From: JAEZPW01 sp035629075
Lineage (GTDB): Bacteria; Acidobacteriota; Terriglobia; Terriglobales; Acidobacteriaceae
Assembly: GCA_035629075.1 (NCBI GenBank)
Contig: DASPIK010000059.1
Coordinates: 1-64,000, forward strand
Direction of reading: 5' to 3'
DNA length: 64,000 bases
In this document: positions 16,270 to 25,511 of the stretch, one piece after another
Layout of the letters: each line of letters begins with the position of its first letter
Numbering within the stretch: position 1 is the first letter of the stretch
Program-made: the position numbers and the translations under genes
The notes under the pieces: generated by a model
What the model was told of the DNA's origin: nothing
Seen by the model: only the letters and a program-made list of their open reading frames with translations
Database searches by the model: none

Positions 16270-17099
16270 TTACTTCGTCTGCTGATTTGCAGCAACCAGC
16301 TTGTCGGTCACACTGAAGACGTTTGGCACCTGTTTGGCCCGCATGGTAGCTATCTGCTTATCCATGGCGCTGTTTACAACGCCGTACAGGGTGACGTGAC
16401 CGTTGTCCACGACGATGCGGATTGGGGCTTGCGGATGAGTGCGTACTTCTGGAGCGACGGGTCACCATAGACGGCCCGGGCGACTCGAATGCGCGTCTCG
16501 TCATCCATCTGCGACGTCGGCAGAACCTTGATGTCGTCAATGACGCCCTTCACTCCCGGCGTATTCTCGACTATAGCCAAGGCTGAGGCCGCATCGGTTG
16601 GCGTGCGAGCCTGCCCACTAATAGTGACAATGCCGTTGTTCACGGCCAAGTTGAAGTTGTTGAACACCACGCCCTGATCCACGCGATCGTAGCGCAGTTT
16701 GTCGGCAAGCTTCTCACCCAGTTCCGCATCCGGAATGGGCTTCCCTGTAACAGCGATGAGGTTGCGCACACCTTGAACTCGATCCTTGTTGTGGATCTTG
16801 TCGTAAGCACGAACTTTGTCGCTGTACTTCGGAACGCTTCCCGCAAGTGTCACGATGCCGTCTTCAACGCTGGCACGAATGTCTTCGGCCCAATCGTGCT
16901 TCTTTAACTCCGAGTTGACTGCCTGCAAAATCTGCTGATCGTACTGGCCGCCTCGCAGCGCCGATCGCGAACGATCTTCAACTGAGGCGCTCTGCCCCTG
17001 TTGCATTGTTGTGCTTGAATCCTGCGTTTGGGCCATCACAGGAAGCGCAAGCACACTGGCCAATAACGCCGCTAACGAACTCTTCCATACATATTTCAT
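16270..17099 (-). CDS. Periplasmic protein with three BON domains, disrupted by a single-base frameshift
   Basis: A secreted BON-domain protein. The signal peptide is at residues 1-24 (ends PVMAQ). BON domain 1 lies at about 55-120 (IVTLAGSVPKYSDKVRAYD), domain 2 at about 125-200 (NNGIVTISGQARTPTDAASA). A third domain starts at DDETRIRVARAVYG, but the frame changes at about 16435: the normal continuation NPQAPIRIVVDNGHVTLYG and QIATMRAKQVPNVFSVTD is in another frame, ending at TAA 16270. One missing A explains the shift (830 bases present, 831 needed). Read in one frame, the gene ends early at 16374. I chose ATG 17099, which has AGGGAGA upstream. BON proteins usually bind phospholipid or stabilise the envelope. 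The terminator at 16219 fits the longer version. Confidence 0.75.
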
Positions 17100-17122
17100 C
17101 TCTCGATTCTCCCTGTGGCTAT

Positions 17123-17138
17123 GTAAGTGAACACTTGC
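17123..17138. promoter_or_regulatory. Imperfect palindrome upstream of the BON gene, similar to the tetR operator
   Basis: GTAAGTGAACACTTGC has arms GTAAGTG and CACTTGC with one mismatch. It shares 12 of 16 positions with the perfect palindrome at 4705-4720. It lies 24 bp upstream of the BON start codon. A role as a TetR-family binding site is only a possibility. Confidence 0.3.
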
Positions 17139-17261
17139 TTTGATGAACATAGGGTGTGCTCTGATTCTTCCGCGAGCGTAAAGATTTGTATCGTTTTGTG
17201 AGTGAATGTGTGAGCGAGGCGGTAACGTGGGGACGGTTACGTGATTAGCAATCGGTTCGGG

Positions 17262-20200
17262 TCAGCGCTTCCGATGCCGTATGCGGACGTCGAAGCTTAC
17301 GATGCCATTCTGATCGCGCACGGCAAGTATCGATACGGCACGCGTAACGTTGTATTCGACCGAGATGATCTGCTGATTGGACCGAGCCAAATCGGTGATG
17401 TAAGTAATAGTCAGGTTATTGGCCACTTGCTGCTCGATCGTGACGCGAGCACCGCTGGGGTTGTTCTCTGCCCCGCCTACCTGGGGGTCGATTTTGATTC
17501 GACTGACGCCGAACAGTTTTTGCACCCGGCTACTGACGGTAGCGTTCAGCGCCTGGCCGAGAATTGCGTTGGAGGCAGTCTCGGTGAAGTTCTGGCTCGA
17601 CACCGGTTGCATGGCCGACTCTTCACGCGTGCGGCCAAAGGCGAGCAGAGCAATAATATCGGCGGTGGCCAGTGGCGGATCGGACCGGTATGTCGTGCTC
17701 AGCTTTTCGGTCGGGCCGTGAAAGCCGAGCGTGATGTCGTAGTTGCGAACGCGCGTACTCGCTTCGATATCGAGCACTGGCTCGACTCTTGTCGGGTTAG
17801 TGAAAGTTATGTCGCCGCGCTCAACGTGATACTTCGTTCCGTTGAAAAACACGTCACCATCGATGATATCCACGCGCCCCAGCACGGTAGGACGGGCGGC
17901 GGTCCCGCGGAGTCTCAGGTCCACATTTCCCGAGAGCCTTGCCAACGAGGTTTGAACCTGCAGCTCCGGCGTTGAAGTAACGTGCAAATCAAGCCTGAGA
18001 TTCGTCAGCGGCGAGTCCGGATCCGTAAGTTCCGGAGGCTGCTTGCTTCGGGCGAGGTATTGCGCGAAATCAAACCTGGGGTTCAGTCCGAATCGCGTGA
18101 TCGTCACGTCACCCGTCAGCGTTGAATTGCGCAGCGTACCGGAGAGTCTCACATTGGCATCTGCCATCGAACTCACGCCGGGGGGATAACGAAGGCGAAT
18201 GTCTTTTGCGAAAGCTTGAATGTTGAACCCGATTGTGCGTGCGTATGTGACGTAGCCCGTAAGGTTGAGCGTGCCGCCGCCCGTGCGTGCGGTCATGTTC
18301 TGGATCTGAAGGCGATCGCGATTGAATACAAGGTCGCCATTGATGTCGCTCAACCCGTTTGGCAGGTCAATGTACGAAATGCCGGCATTTGCAACCTGCA
18401 CATGACCATTTACGAGCGGGTTTGCCACCGTGCCGTTGACCTTGACGTCCATGCTCAGATTGCCGTACGACACGTAATCTGGATTGAGCGTCTGAACGAT
18501 TTTCAGGTTTACGTGCCCCAGTGCGACAAGGTCAAGGCGTCGCTCGCCAGAGAGTTCCGCCATCCCGGTCGCGGTGAAATCGGTGCCTTCCGCCAGCAGA
18601 TGCAACTCCTTGAGTTGCAGCACCTGTTGCGAAATCGCGAATCGGATTGGCCCATGGTTCCGTACTTGAATGTTCTCGATCGGAACGTAAATTTGTGACA
18701 GTTCTCCCTGGACTTGCAGATCCCGTAGCCGGCGCAACGGACCTCGCATGTCGATCGCTCCGGCGAGCGACGAATCTCCAGTCATGCGACCGCGCAGGTA
18801 AGCTTGCACCAGGGGATCGAAATCCAGATGAGCGAACCGAATCGATATTGCAGCGGGAAAATCATCGCGGAGCCTCACTGTTCCGTTCACCGTGAGATCC
18901 GAGTCGCCGACATTCGACCGGGCGCTCAGAGTGAGAGTTTCACCAACCGTACGTGCCTGGGCAGTGATGTCGCCCGCCCTCTCGCCATTCACGACAAAGT
19001 TAGTAACGCTTACGTTCGCGTTGATGATGGGTGCGTCCGGGGTACCTGAACCGTCTGCCTCGAAGCTCATCAACCCGGCGTGCTTCAATCGGCCCTGCTG
19101 CAGAACCGGAATATCGGCCAGATTGAAGTTGTTGCCCCTCAGCCGGAACCGAAAGCCATGCGTGGTTATGTTGTAGGCTGCTGCGCCGAGGACGCGCGCC
19201 CGCTTTTGCGCCACAATGATGTTGTTAAACTGCGCCTCGCCGTTCGCGAAATCGACATCCGCACTGGCGCGGTCAACGGGATGGCCATGCACGACAGCAC
19301 TGCTTACGACCACATGGCCATTGCCGCGGAGAGTGCTCTGCGTGCCGCTGACTCGCACATTGACGTCGGCTATGCCACTTAGCGGGTAGTCGTAGCCAGC
19401 AAGCGTCTGAAGATCTGCCACCTGAGCCCGATGCGCATTCACGTGTGCGGTAAATGGCGACGTTTCTGTAAAGCGCCCTCGATGGAGTTGCGCGTTCAGA
19501 TCGAAGTTGATTTGCGCATTGCCCCGCCGGAGAGCGCTGTTTCGGAGCGCCAGAGAAGAAGGCGAGTAGTGCAGGTCGGTGCTGAATATGTCCCAGTGCA
19601 TGCGACGGACCGTGCGCGGGTTGGACGCGGACATCTCGGACGCTACGGTCTTACCCACAGGCGCCTTCTGTCCCCGCCCAAGCATCGCTGGTGGGGCGAT
19701 CAGCGACTCGAAGTCTGTGATCTGCAGATGTCCCGCTATGGTCGGGGCAGAGATGCGCCCGCCAACAGTCCCATCGAAAGTGGCCTGACCATGCAAATCG
19801 ACGGGCAGGCTGGCCGAGTGCCCCTGCGCCGCGAAGATAGGCGTAAGTTCGCCGAGATTGCTGGTTGTCGCCGTAATGCGCAGCGCTGCTGCCGTGCTGC
19901 CGAGCGACCCGCCGGCTTCGACCCGTGTGGCGGGAGTGCTCAATTCGGCTGATGCAATCCGAAGCACACCGCTGCTTCCAAGGTAGCGCCCTTGCACGGT
20001 GCCAGTGACCGGCACTTGCTGCGGAGTCGTGTTTGCGGGAGGTACGATTGCGAGGTCCAGTTCTGCTACCGCTTTCGAAAGCTCTCCAGTCCAAGTCGCG
20101 GCGATTGACCCCGACGTCGCGCCGACCATGTTCACACGATCAAGAGGTAACGAAGGAGTGCTAATTGCACCGACGATTCCGCTTAGTCCCACCCCACTAA

Positions 20201-21350
20201 TCTGGAATATTGCAGACCCTTGCCGAACCTGCTGTTGTGGTCTGGGGTTGGCAGCAAGCATCCGGCTAGCAGTTTGTTGCGAGAGCCAGTTGAGGACCTC
20301 AACCTTGCCCGTCGCGCGTCCGCCGAAAATCGCAGCCGATATGTTCGGCAGCAGCAGTCGAAGGTTGTCGACCCGATAGTCGGACGCAAGCGAAACGTTC
20401 CTGATCCGTACAGACGGCTCTTGCCAGTCGAGTCCGCTAACCGTAAGTCTGCCGATGGAGTTGAAGGCTGACTGTGTGTACGTGCCGCGGCCGTCGAGGT
20501 GAAGCACGCCATGCCTCATCTGGCGTGTACGAGAGATCGCTCCCACATTTCGCAGGTCGAGAGTGGCACGGTAGTTGACATCCACGGCCGCGCTTGACAG
20601 GTCCTGTATGTAACCGCTGGCTACGAGATGCGAGTCGCCTGACTTCATGGTCAGCGACGTGACGTGGAACGTATGTCCGGCCAATACGAACTGTGCATCA
20701 GCCACAGCCGAGAATGGCCGCATGTCTTTGAACTTAGTGTCGATTTTTCCGACATGGAGGCTCCCGTGGTATCGAGGGCCTCCAGAGTCGTAGCTCATGG
20801 CAGCGGCAACATCGGAAGCTGCAAAGTCGATCGGGACCGGGCGATCATTGATGCGCACTTCTCCCCTGCTGACTCTTATTTCATCGGTTGCCAAGTCAAA
20901 CAGAGTCTCAATGGGCGACTGGGAAGAGCGCTTCCTCGGGACGGGCTGATTGGTACTGCCGTCCGGATTGATGATCAGGTGAAAAACAGGCCTGTCGAGT
21001 TCGAGAAACCGCAGCCCCACCTGGCGCTTCAAGGCTGACATGACTTTCGCGCGAAGGTTAATTCTGTCGACGTGAAGGTACGGGATTTCGCCTGGCGGCT
21101 CAAGTCCGTGCACCGTGACGTCACGTGCCTCAAACTCCAATTTCCAAAGCGTCCAGCGCAGTTGTCCGATGTCGACACGACCACCTGTCGCGCGTTCGAC
21201 ATCGGCTATGACCTTATTCCGCACCCAACGATTAAATTGCGGACTCGTGAAGTACCATCCCGTAGCGACAAAGGCACCTAGCAGCAACAGGCCGAGTGCT
21301 GCCTGTATCCAGAGCCGGTTACGCCGCGGGTTGGTCTTGCCGTCGGTCAT
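17262..21350 (-). CDS. tamB: TamB-like translocation and assembly module protein (DUF490)
   Basis: A 1362-residue inner-membrane-anchored periplasmic beta-rich protein. One N-terminal helix (about 13-31) is followed by an AsmA-like stretch (GWYFTSPQFNRWVRNKVI, VDIGQLRWTLWKLEFEARDV), then more than a thousand residues of repeating beta strands, and a C-terminal DUF490/TamB domain (RLRGTAARPTVLGRVDI, GDVFFNGTKYHVERGDITF, LLAFGRTREE). TamB-type proteins span the periplasm, and are thought to move phospholipid or help outer-membrane protein assembly together with a BamA/TamA partner. The start ATG overlaps the stop of the SurA-like gene by four bases (ATGA). It is the last gene of the BamA-like/SurA-like/TamB operon. 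Confidence 0.92.
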   Translation of the reverse strand: MTDGKTNPRRNRLWIQAALGLLLLGAFVATGWYFTSPQFNRWVRNKVIADVERATGGRVDIGQLRWTLWKLEFEARDVTVHGLEPPGEIPYLHVDRINLRAKVMSALKRQVGLRFLELDRPVFHLIINPDGSTNQPVPRKRSSQSPIETLFDLATDEIRVSRGEVRINDRPVPIDFAASDVAAAMSYDSGGPRYHGSLHVGKIDTKFKDMRPFSAVADAQFVLAGHTFHVTSLTMKSGDSHLVASGYIQDLSSAAVDVNYRATLDLRNVGAISRTRQMRHGVLHLDGRGTYTQSAFNSIGRLTVSGLDWQEPSVRIRNVSLASDYRVDNLRLLLPNISAAIFGGRATGKVEVLNWLSQQTASRMLAANPRPQQQVRQGSAIFQISGVGLSGIVGAISTPSLPLDRVNMVGATSGSIAATWTGELSKAVAELDLAIVPPANTTPQQVPVTGTVQGRYLGSSGVLRIASAELSTPATRVEAGGSLGSTAAALRITATTSNLGELTPIFAAQGHSASLPVDLHGQATFDGTVGGRISAPTIAGHLQITDFESLIAPPAMLGRGQKAPVGKTVASEMSASNPRTVRRMHWDIFSTDLHYSPSSLALRNSALRRGNAQINFDLNAQLHRGRFTETSPFTAHVNAHRAQVADLQTLAGYDYPLSGIADVNVRVSGTQSTLRGNGHVVVSSAVVHGHPVDRASADVDFANGEAQFNNIIVAQKRARVLGAAAYNITTHGFRFRLRGNNFNLADIPVLQQGRLKHAGLMSFEADGSGTPDAPIINANVSVTNFVVNGERAGDITAQARTVGETLTLSARSNVGDSDLTVNGTVRLRDDFPAAISIRFAHLDFDPLVQAYLRGRMTGDSSLAGAIDMRGPLRRLRDLQVQGELSQIYVPIENIQVRNHGPIRFAISQQVLQLKELHLLAEGTDFTATGMAELSGERRLDLVALGHVNLKIVQTLNPDYVSYGNLSMDVKVNGTVANPLVNGHVQVANAGISYIDLPNGLSDINGDLVFNRDRLQIQNMTARTGGGTLNLTGYVTYARTIGFNIQAFAKDIRLRYPPGVSSMADANVRLSGTLRNSTLTGDVTITRFGLNPRFDFAQYLARSKQPPELTDPDSPLTNLRLDLHVTSTPELQVQTSLARLSGNVDLRLRGTAARPTVLGRVDIIDGDVFFNGTKYHVERGDITFTNPTRVEPVLDIEASTRVRNYDITLGFHGPTEKLSTTYRSDPPLATADIIALLAFGRTREESAMQPVSSQNFTETASNAILGQALNATVSSRVQKLFGVSRIKIDPQVGGAENNPSGARVTIEQQVANNLTITYITDLARSNQQIISVEYNVTRAVSILAVRDQNGIVSFDVRIRHRKR

Positions 21351-22051
21351 TGCGCCTTGTTGGCCACCCTTTCTGCGCTCGAAACGACACCTGGGCTATG
21401 CTTGTCCAGTTCGAGATGAACCTCACTTTGATCACGCAAATTGTGCAGCCACGCACTCAACAACTGATCAACGTTGCGCTCTACAAGGATCTGCCGAATT
21501 CGAGCGGACACCTCGGTCAACGGAACGTCTTCTGCGCCCGATTCCCTAAGCCTGGGCAAGAACTCGTCACGGTAATATGAATCAACAGCCGAGTCGTCAA
21601 CGCGAACATTGGGCCTGAGCCGAAGCTCGACGAACCTCCACAGTTCGAGCTGTACACGTACACGTTCTGCAAGGTCAGCCGAGGTGAGGCCGTACTTCCC
21701 TAAACGAGCCTGCCAGTCAGACTCGACTCGGCCTTCGGGGAATTGGCTGCGAATCTCCGCCACTCGGGCCTGAACCTCACTGGCGGGGATGGTTAACGCT
21801 TCCCCCATCTCCTGCCGCAGTAGTTCCTGGTCGACGAGCCGGTCGAGCGCCTTCCTATAATCCTTGTCGCTAACTTCGCCGACCGCACGGCCCTCCAGAA
21901 AAGCTTCGTACCGAACCGCCAGTTCGACATCGCTCTGAAGCACGACACCGCGGTTCACGACAGCAACGATGCGATCAATGACCTCTCCGGAATATGCGGA
22001 GCCCAGCCCTGCCGTCACGAACACAAGTACGAGTTGGAGCGCACGCCTCAT
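21347..22051 (-). CDS. SurA N-terminal-domain-like periplasmic chaperone without a PPIase domain
   Basis: A 234-residue secreted protein with a short signal peptide (about 1-20). The sequence VIDRIVAVVNRGVVLQSDVELAVRYE (25-50, read in parts) is the classic SurA/PpiD N-terminal signature, followed by the helices KALDRLVDQELLRQEMGE and ASEVQARVAEIRSQFPEG typical of the SurA_N fold. There is no parvulin rotamase domain, so it is a chaperone stub rather than a full SurA (about 430 residues in E. coli). It starts directly behind the stop codon of the BamA-like gene and overlaps tamB by four bases. The arrangement suggests it feeds unfolded outer-membrane proteins to the neighbouring insertase. Confidence 0.85.
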   Translation of the reverse strand: MRRALQLVLVFVTAGLGSAYSGEVIDRIVAVVNRGVVLQSDVELAVRYEAFLEGRAVGEVSDKDYRKALDRLVDQELLRQEMGEALTIPASEVQARVAEIRSQFPEGRVESDWQARLGKYGLTSADLAERVRVQLELWRFVELRLRPNVRVDDSAVDSYYRDEFLPRLRESGAEDVPLTEVSARIRQILVERNVDQLLSAWLHNLRDQSEVHLELDKHSPGVVSSAERVANKAQ

Positions 22052-25000
22052 CTAGAAGGTCTGCCCTATGCTGAAGAAGAAGTTGAAGTGTCGCAAGGTT
22101 CCTGATTGAAACAAAAGTGAGCTCGCCGGCAAGGTAGCGCACGGCCCCGGATTGTTCCCAGTTGGCGGCGTCGACGGACACTGCACGTAGAACGGGAATG
22201 CACTCGGGTTGAGGTTGTAGCTGAAATCGACGCGGATCGGGCCCATCGGAGTCTTGTATCGAGCACCCAAGCCGACTGCATGCGACATGTAGTTGAAGCT
22301 GCAGCTCAGCCTCGTAACTTCGGATGAGCACGCCTCTCTTCGTGGCTGGTACCAGCGGAAGAGGCTCTTGGCCATGTCCTGACCGGATTCGAAAACGTTC
22401 CCACTGTCGTGGAACAAAACGAAATTCAAGTTTTCGCCCACCCATGGCAGCGCCACAGGGGGCATGCGCAATTCGACCTGGTTTACGAAAATCGCATTGC
22501 CGCCCAGCGGGAAACCGGTGAACAAGTCGCGCGGGCCTGCCTGGTTCAAAGCAAACCCTCGATGCGACTGCGAACCGCCTGCGAAGAAACGTTCAGGAAG
22601 GGGGATGATGGCCTTGTTGCCCTTCCCAAACGGCTCCTCGACGCCGATGCGGGTTGATCGGGCCAAGACGAATCGCTTCTTGATTGGTACATACGTGGAA
22701 TTCTGAATGAGGAACCTGCCAAAATTCGCTGCCGATCCGAACGCACCGGCAGCAATGCCCGTGTCGAACGTCGTGTAGTTCCCTTTGTGGGTGTCGATTG
22801 GATCGTCGCGTTTGTCACGAATGTAGGTAAAGCTCGGCATTCCCACGCGTACCGGACGTGACAGGATCGGAATCTGTTCAGGGCTAATGACCAACGTTCT
22901 CGGATCCACCTTAACGCGCCGGTACTGAAATCGATAAAGCAAAGTGGTAACTCTGCTCAAGACCTGCTCAGCCTGCGCTGAACCCTCCAACCGCTCGGAC
23001 GTGAACGTACGGACATCACGGCTGTTGTCGGCAAAGATGGTAAAGGTCATCCGCAGATTCTCTTTGTCGAACCAGCGGGGTGCATCGTAGCTGACCAGCG
23101 CGCGCCTCGAGAGCCGACCAACATGCGACTTGAATAACAAGGTGTGGTTGCGTCCGCGAAAGTTCAGGCGCGTGACCTCGAACGACACACGAGGACTAAC
23201 CCCTGTACCGCCATCCGGATCTGCGGTGTTTATTGTGCCACCCTGCGGAGGAGTCGTGTTGGGCGGCACGTGTACGCCGGGTGCCGGCGCGGTATTGATG
23301 AGGTCCGCGTTTAAGGGCTGGCTGCCCGTCTGAACTTCGAACCCGAATCCGTAGTTGAAGGTCCATCGCTGGGCCTCGCGGACCTGAAAGAGGATGTCTT
23401 TGTACTTGGCGGCACCATCGGGATTCTGCACCGCCATGTCGACTTCGTTGAAGATGCCTAAGTCGTATAGGCGGCGCTGAGATTCGAGCATGCCCATCTG
23501 GCTCAGCGGATCTCCCTCGTGCACCTGGAGTTCGCGCTGCACCACGAAGGGTCTGGTGTAGTTCAGGCCTGACACGAGGACGCTGTTAACGAAAACCTGT
23601 TCGCCCTCTTTTAGAGTAAAAACGACATCGCGCAACTTCGGCTTACCCTCCACAGGCTTCGAGGCACTCTCGAACTGAATATCCGGGAAACCATGGTTGA
23701 AGTAGTAGTTGACGATTGAGTCTCGATCGGTCGCAACGTTGAAGTCCGAAAATGGCTGCCCCTCTATAGTCGTGAGGAGATTCCGGATTTGCTCCTCGGG
23801 AACGGTCTTATTTCCTATGATCTTTAACGAATTGACGCGCGTCTGCTCGCCTTCGTCGACGGTGATCGCAACCGCGATGTCTCGTTCGTCACCACGATAC
23901 TTCCCAATGACCTCGCCTTTGACCTTTACATCGAGGAAACCATTGGCTCTGTAGAGGTTTTCGATCGACTCGATATCACGGGCCAACTGGGACTGGCTAA
24001 AGACTCCGTGCGTAAAAAATCCCGTTGCCGCTCGCACGCCCATGCGTTCACGAATGGTCGCGTCATCGAAGTACTTGTTGCCATTTACCATGACCGCTAC
24101 AAGGTCTTGCGAGTCGCCGCGATCCACTTTGTAGACGACGTTCAGCTTGTTCGCCGACTCGTCGTAATCTCTCTCGAAATCGACTTCGGCGTAGAAATAG
24201 CCTTTGGTTTGCAGATGGTCCCGGAGGTTTCGACGGCCTTCGTTCAGAAGATCGTCGTCAACCGCGCCCTCTTCATAGATTGGAACATACCTTTTCAGCA
24301 GGCCTTTGCGGATGTCCGCTCCTTCGACCTGAACGTCAACAGTGGGACCGCGATCAATCCTGAAGACATAATCAAGACGGTTCGTATCGGGGTGGTAGGT
24401 CCTGTCGACAATGGATACCTGCGCCTCAAGCCGTTTCTGCTTCTGATATTTGTTGCGCAGACGTTGCAATGCGCGGGTCACGCGTTGAGAACTGACCGTG
24501 TCGCCCGGGTGCATATGTGCAATGTCTTCGACCTGCCCGACGCTGTACCCGGGATTACCCTGAACGATGATCTTGCCGATCTTCGCCGGTTCGTTTGGCA
24601 CGATATCGAACTGCACCAATACCTGCTCGATGTCCGGCCGATATTGCTGTGTGTGACGGATCTCGGGGCGGTAGTAACCGTTGTCCACCAGCACCGAACG
24701 CATGTTGGCAACAGCTCTTTCCAACTTCTCCGGCGTAAACAACTCACCTAATTGCAGCTTGCTGGCGTTTACTAGCTGGGCGGCGGTGGGTCGCTTTGGA
24801 TTGCCCTGCACGGTTACGCCGCCGATGAAATAGTTTTCCCTGCCGACGAAAACGAGCCGCATCTCCTTGTGCCCAAGAGGTTCCGCTTGGACCTCAATGT
24901 TCGCGAAGCGACCCGTGGCGTACAAAGACTGTATGCTGCGGCGAAGGCTGTTCCGATCAAGTGGCTGGCCGGTCTGTTGCGAGACCAATTCGTGCAGATG

Positions 25001-25264
25001 CTTGGTCACTCGTTCGTTGCTGGAGAACCCACGGAACTGAATGTCGCGAACAATGCTTCCTTGATAGCCGTTGAGTGGACCCGCCACTCCGGCTGCTATC
25101 GAGAGCTTCCGCGCCTCACTGGTCGGAACAGAGTCTTCCTTCCCCTGCGCAGGCCGTTCCTGGGCAGCCTTCGGCGTCGGCGGAACGACGTTCTGAGCGA
25201 GCGCCAGCCCTGGCGACAGACACAACAGCAACGCGACCACCCAGGCTGTTTTTCGTTGAAGCAT
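22052..25264 (-). CDS. BamA/TamA-like outer-membrane insertase with seven POTRA domains
   Basis: A 1070-residue Omp85-family protein. The signal peptide spans 1-23 (LSPGLALAQ). I count seven POTRA units before the barrel, starting at about residues 70, 147, 228, 309, 385, 470 and 553, with starts such as IVRDIQFRGF, YFIGGVTVQGN, AKIGKIIVQGN, TVDVQVEGAD, LVAVMVNGNKYF, VNSLKIIGNK and VNSVLVSGLNY. E. coli BamA has five and TamA three. The barrel begins at about 640, has the Omp85 motif HRGF near residue 920 and ends with a C-terminal aromatic, FSIGQTF. It inserts beta-barrel proteins into the outer membrane. It leads an operon with a SurA-like chaperone and TamB. A true bamA could lie elsewhere; whether this copy is BamA or TamA is not certain. 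Confidence 0.9.
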   Translation of the reverse strand: MLQRKTAWVVALLLCLSPGLALAQNVVPPTPKAAQERPAQGKEDSVPTSEARKLSIAAGVAGPLNGYQGSIVRDIQFRGFSSNERVTKHLHELVSQQTGQPLDRNSLRRSIQSLYATGRFANIEVQAEPLGHKEMRLVFVGRENYFIGGVTVQGNPKRPTAAQLVNASKLQLGELFTPEKLERAVANMRSVLVDNGYYRPEIRHTQQYRPDIEQVLVQFDIVPNEPAKIGKIIVQGNPGYSVGQVEDIAHMHPGDTVSSQRVTRALQRLRNKYQKQKRLEAQVSIVDRTYHPDTNRLDYVFRIDRGPTVDVQVEGADIRKGLLKRYVPIYEEGAVDDDLLNEGRRNLRDHLQTKGYFYAEVDFERDYDESANKLNVVYKVDRGDSQDLVAVMVNGNKYFDDATIRERMGVRAATGFFTHGVFSQSQLARDIESIENLYRANGFLDVKVKGEVIGKYRGDERDIAVAITVDEGEQTRVNSLKIIGNKTVPEEQIRNLLTTIEGQPFSDFNVATDRDSIVNYYFNHGFPDIQFESASKPVEGKPKLRDVVFTLKEGEQVFVNSVLVSGLNYTRPFVVQRELQVHEGDPLSQMGMLESQRRLYDLGIFNEVDMAVQNPDGAAKYKDILFQVREAQRWTFNYGFGFEVQTGSQPLNADLINTAPAPGVHVPPNTTPPQGGTINTADPDGGTGVSPRVSFEVTRLNFRGRNHTLLFKSHVGRLSRRALVSYDAPRWFDKENLRMTFTIFADNSRDVRTFTSERLEGSAQAEQVLSRVTTLLYRFQYRRVKVDPRTLVISPEQIPILSRPVRVGMPSFTYIRDKRDDPIDTHKGNYTTFDTGIAAGAFGSAANFGRFLIQNSTYVPIKKRFVLARSTRIGVEEPFGKGNKAIIPLPERFFAGGSQSHRGFALNQAGPRDLFTGFPLGGNAIFVNQVELRMPPVALPWVGENLNFVLFHDSGNVFESGQDMAKSLFRWYQPRREACSSEVTRLSCSFNYMSHAVGLGARYKTPMGPIRVDFSYNLNPSAFPFYVQCPSTPPTGNNPGPCATLPASSLLFQSGTLRHFNFFFSIGQTF

Positions 25265-25511
25265 TCCCCTCGCTTCCGCCAGCGAAGCCAGATATCCCGC
25301 CAGTCAAAGTAGCCAAATTCGGTGCGTAGTAGTGGGAGCGAAACGAGTTAATCTCACGCTCCCGTCGCTACGCCAGATTGTCGCCGAACTGCGATTGAGT
25401 ATCGAAAACCAATCCGCCCTGGGTTAAACCCGCAACCGGTCTCCTTGACGCTATGAGACTGTGAACAAAGCTGCCACTTATAATAAATCGGTCAGACGAA
25501 ACTAAACCAAA
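25265..25511. other. Divergent promoter region between the BamA-like and ThiF-like genes
   Basis: 247 bases between divergent starts. It holds a 7-bp hairpin (GGGAGCG / CGCTCCC, 25333-25355 region) on the BamA side and a good -10 box TATAAT at 25479-25484, 28 bases before the thiF-like ATG, without a convincing -35. No coding potential was seen. Confidence 0.45.

Noticed and set aside
17241..17975. Plus-strand frame of 244 codons opposite the tamB end
   Set aside because: Antisense to a strong DUF490 domain, composition without protein character.
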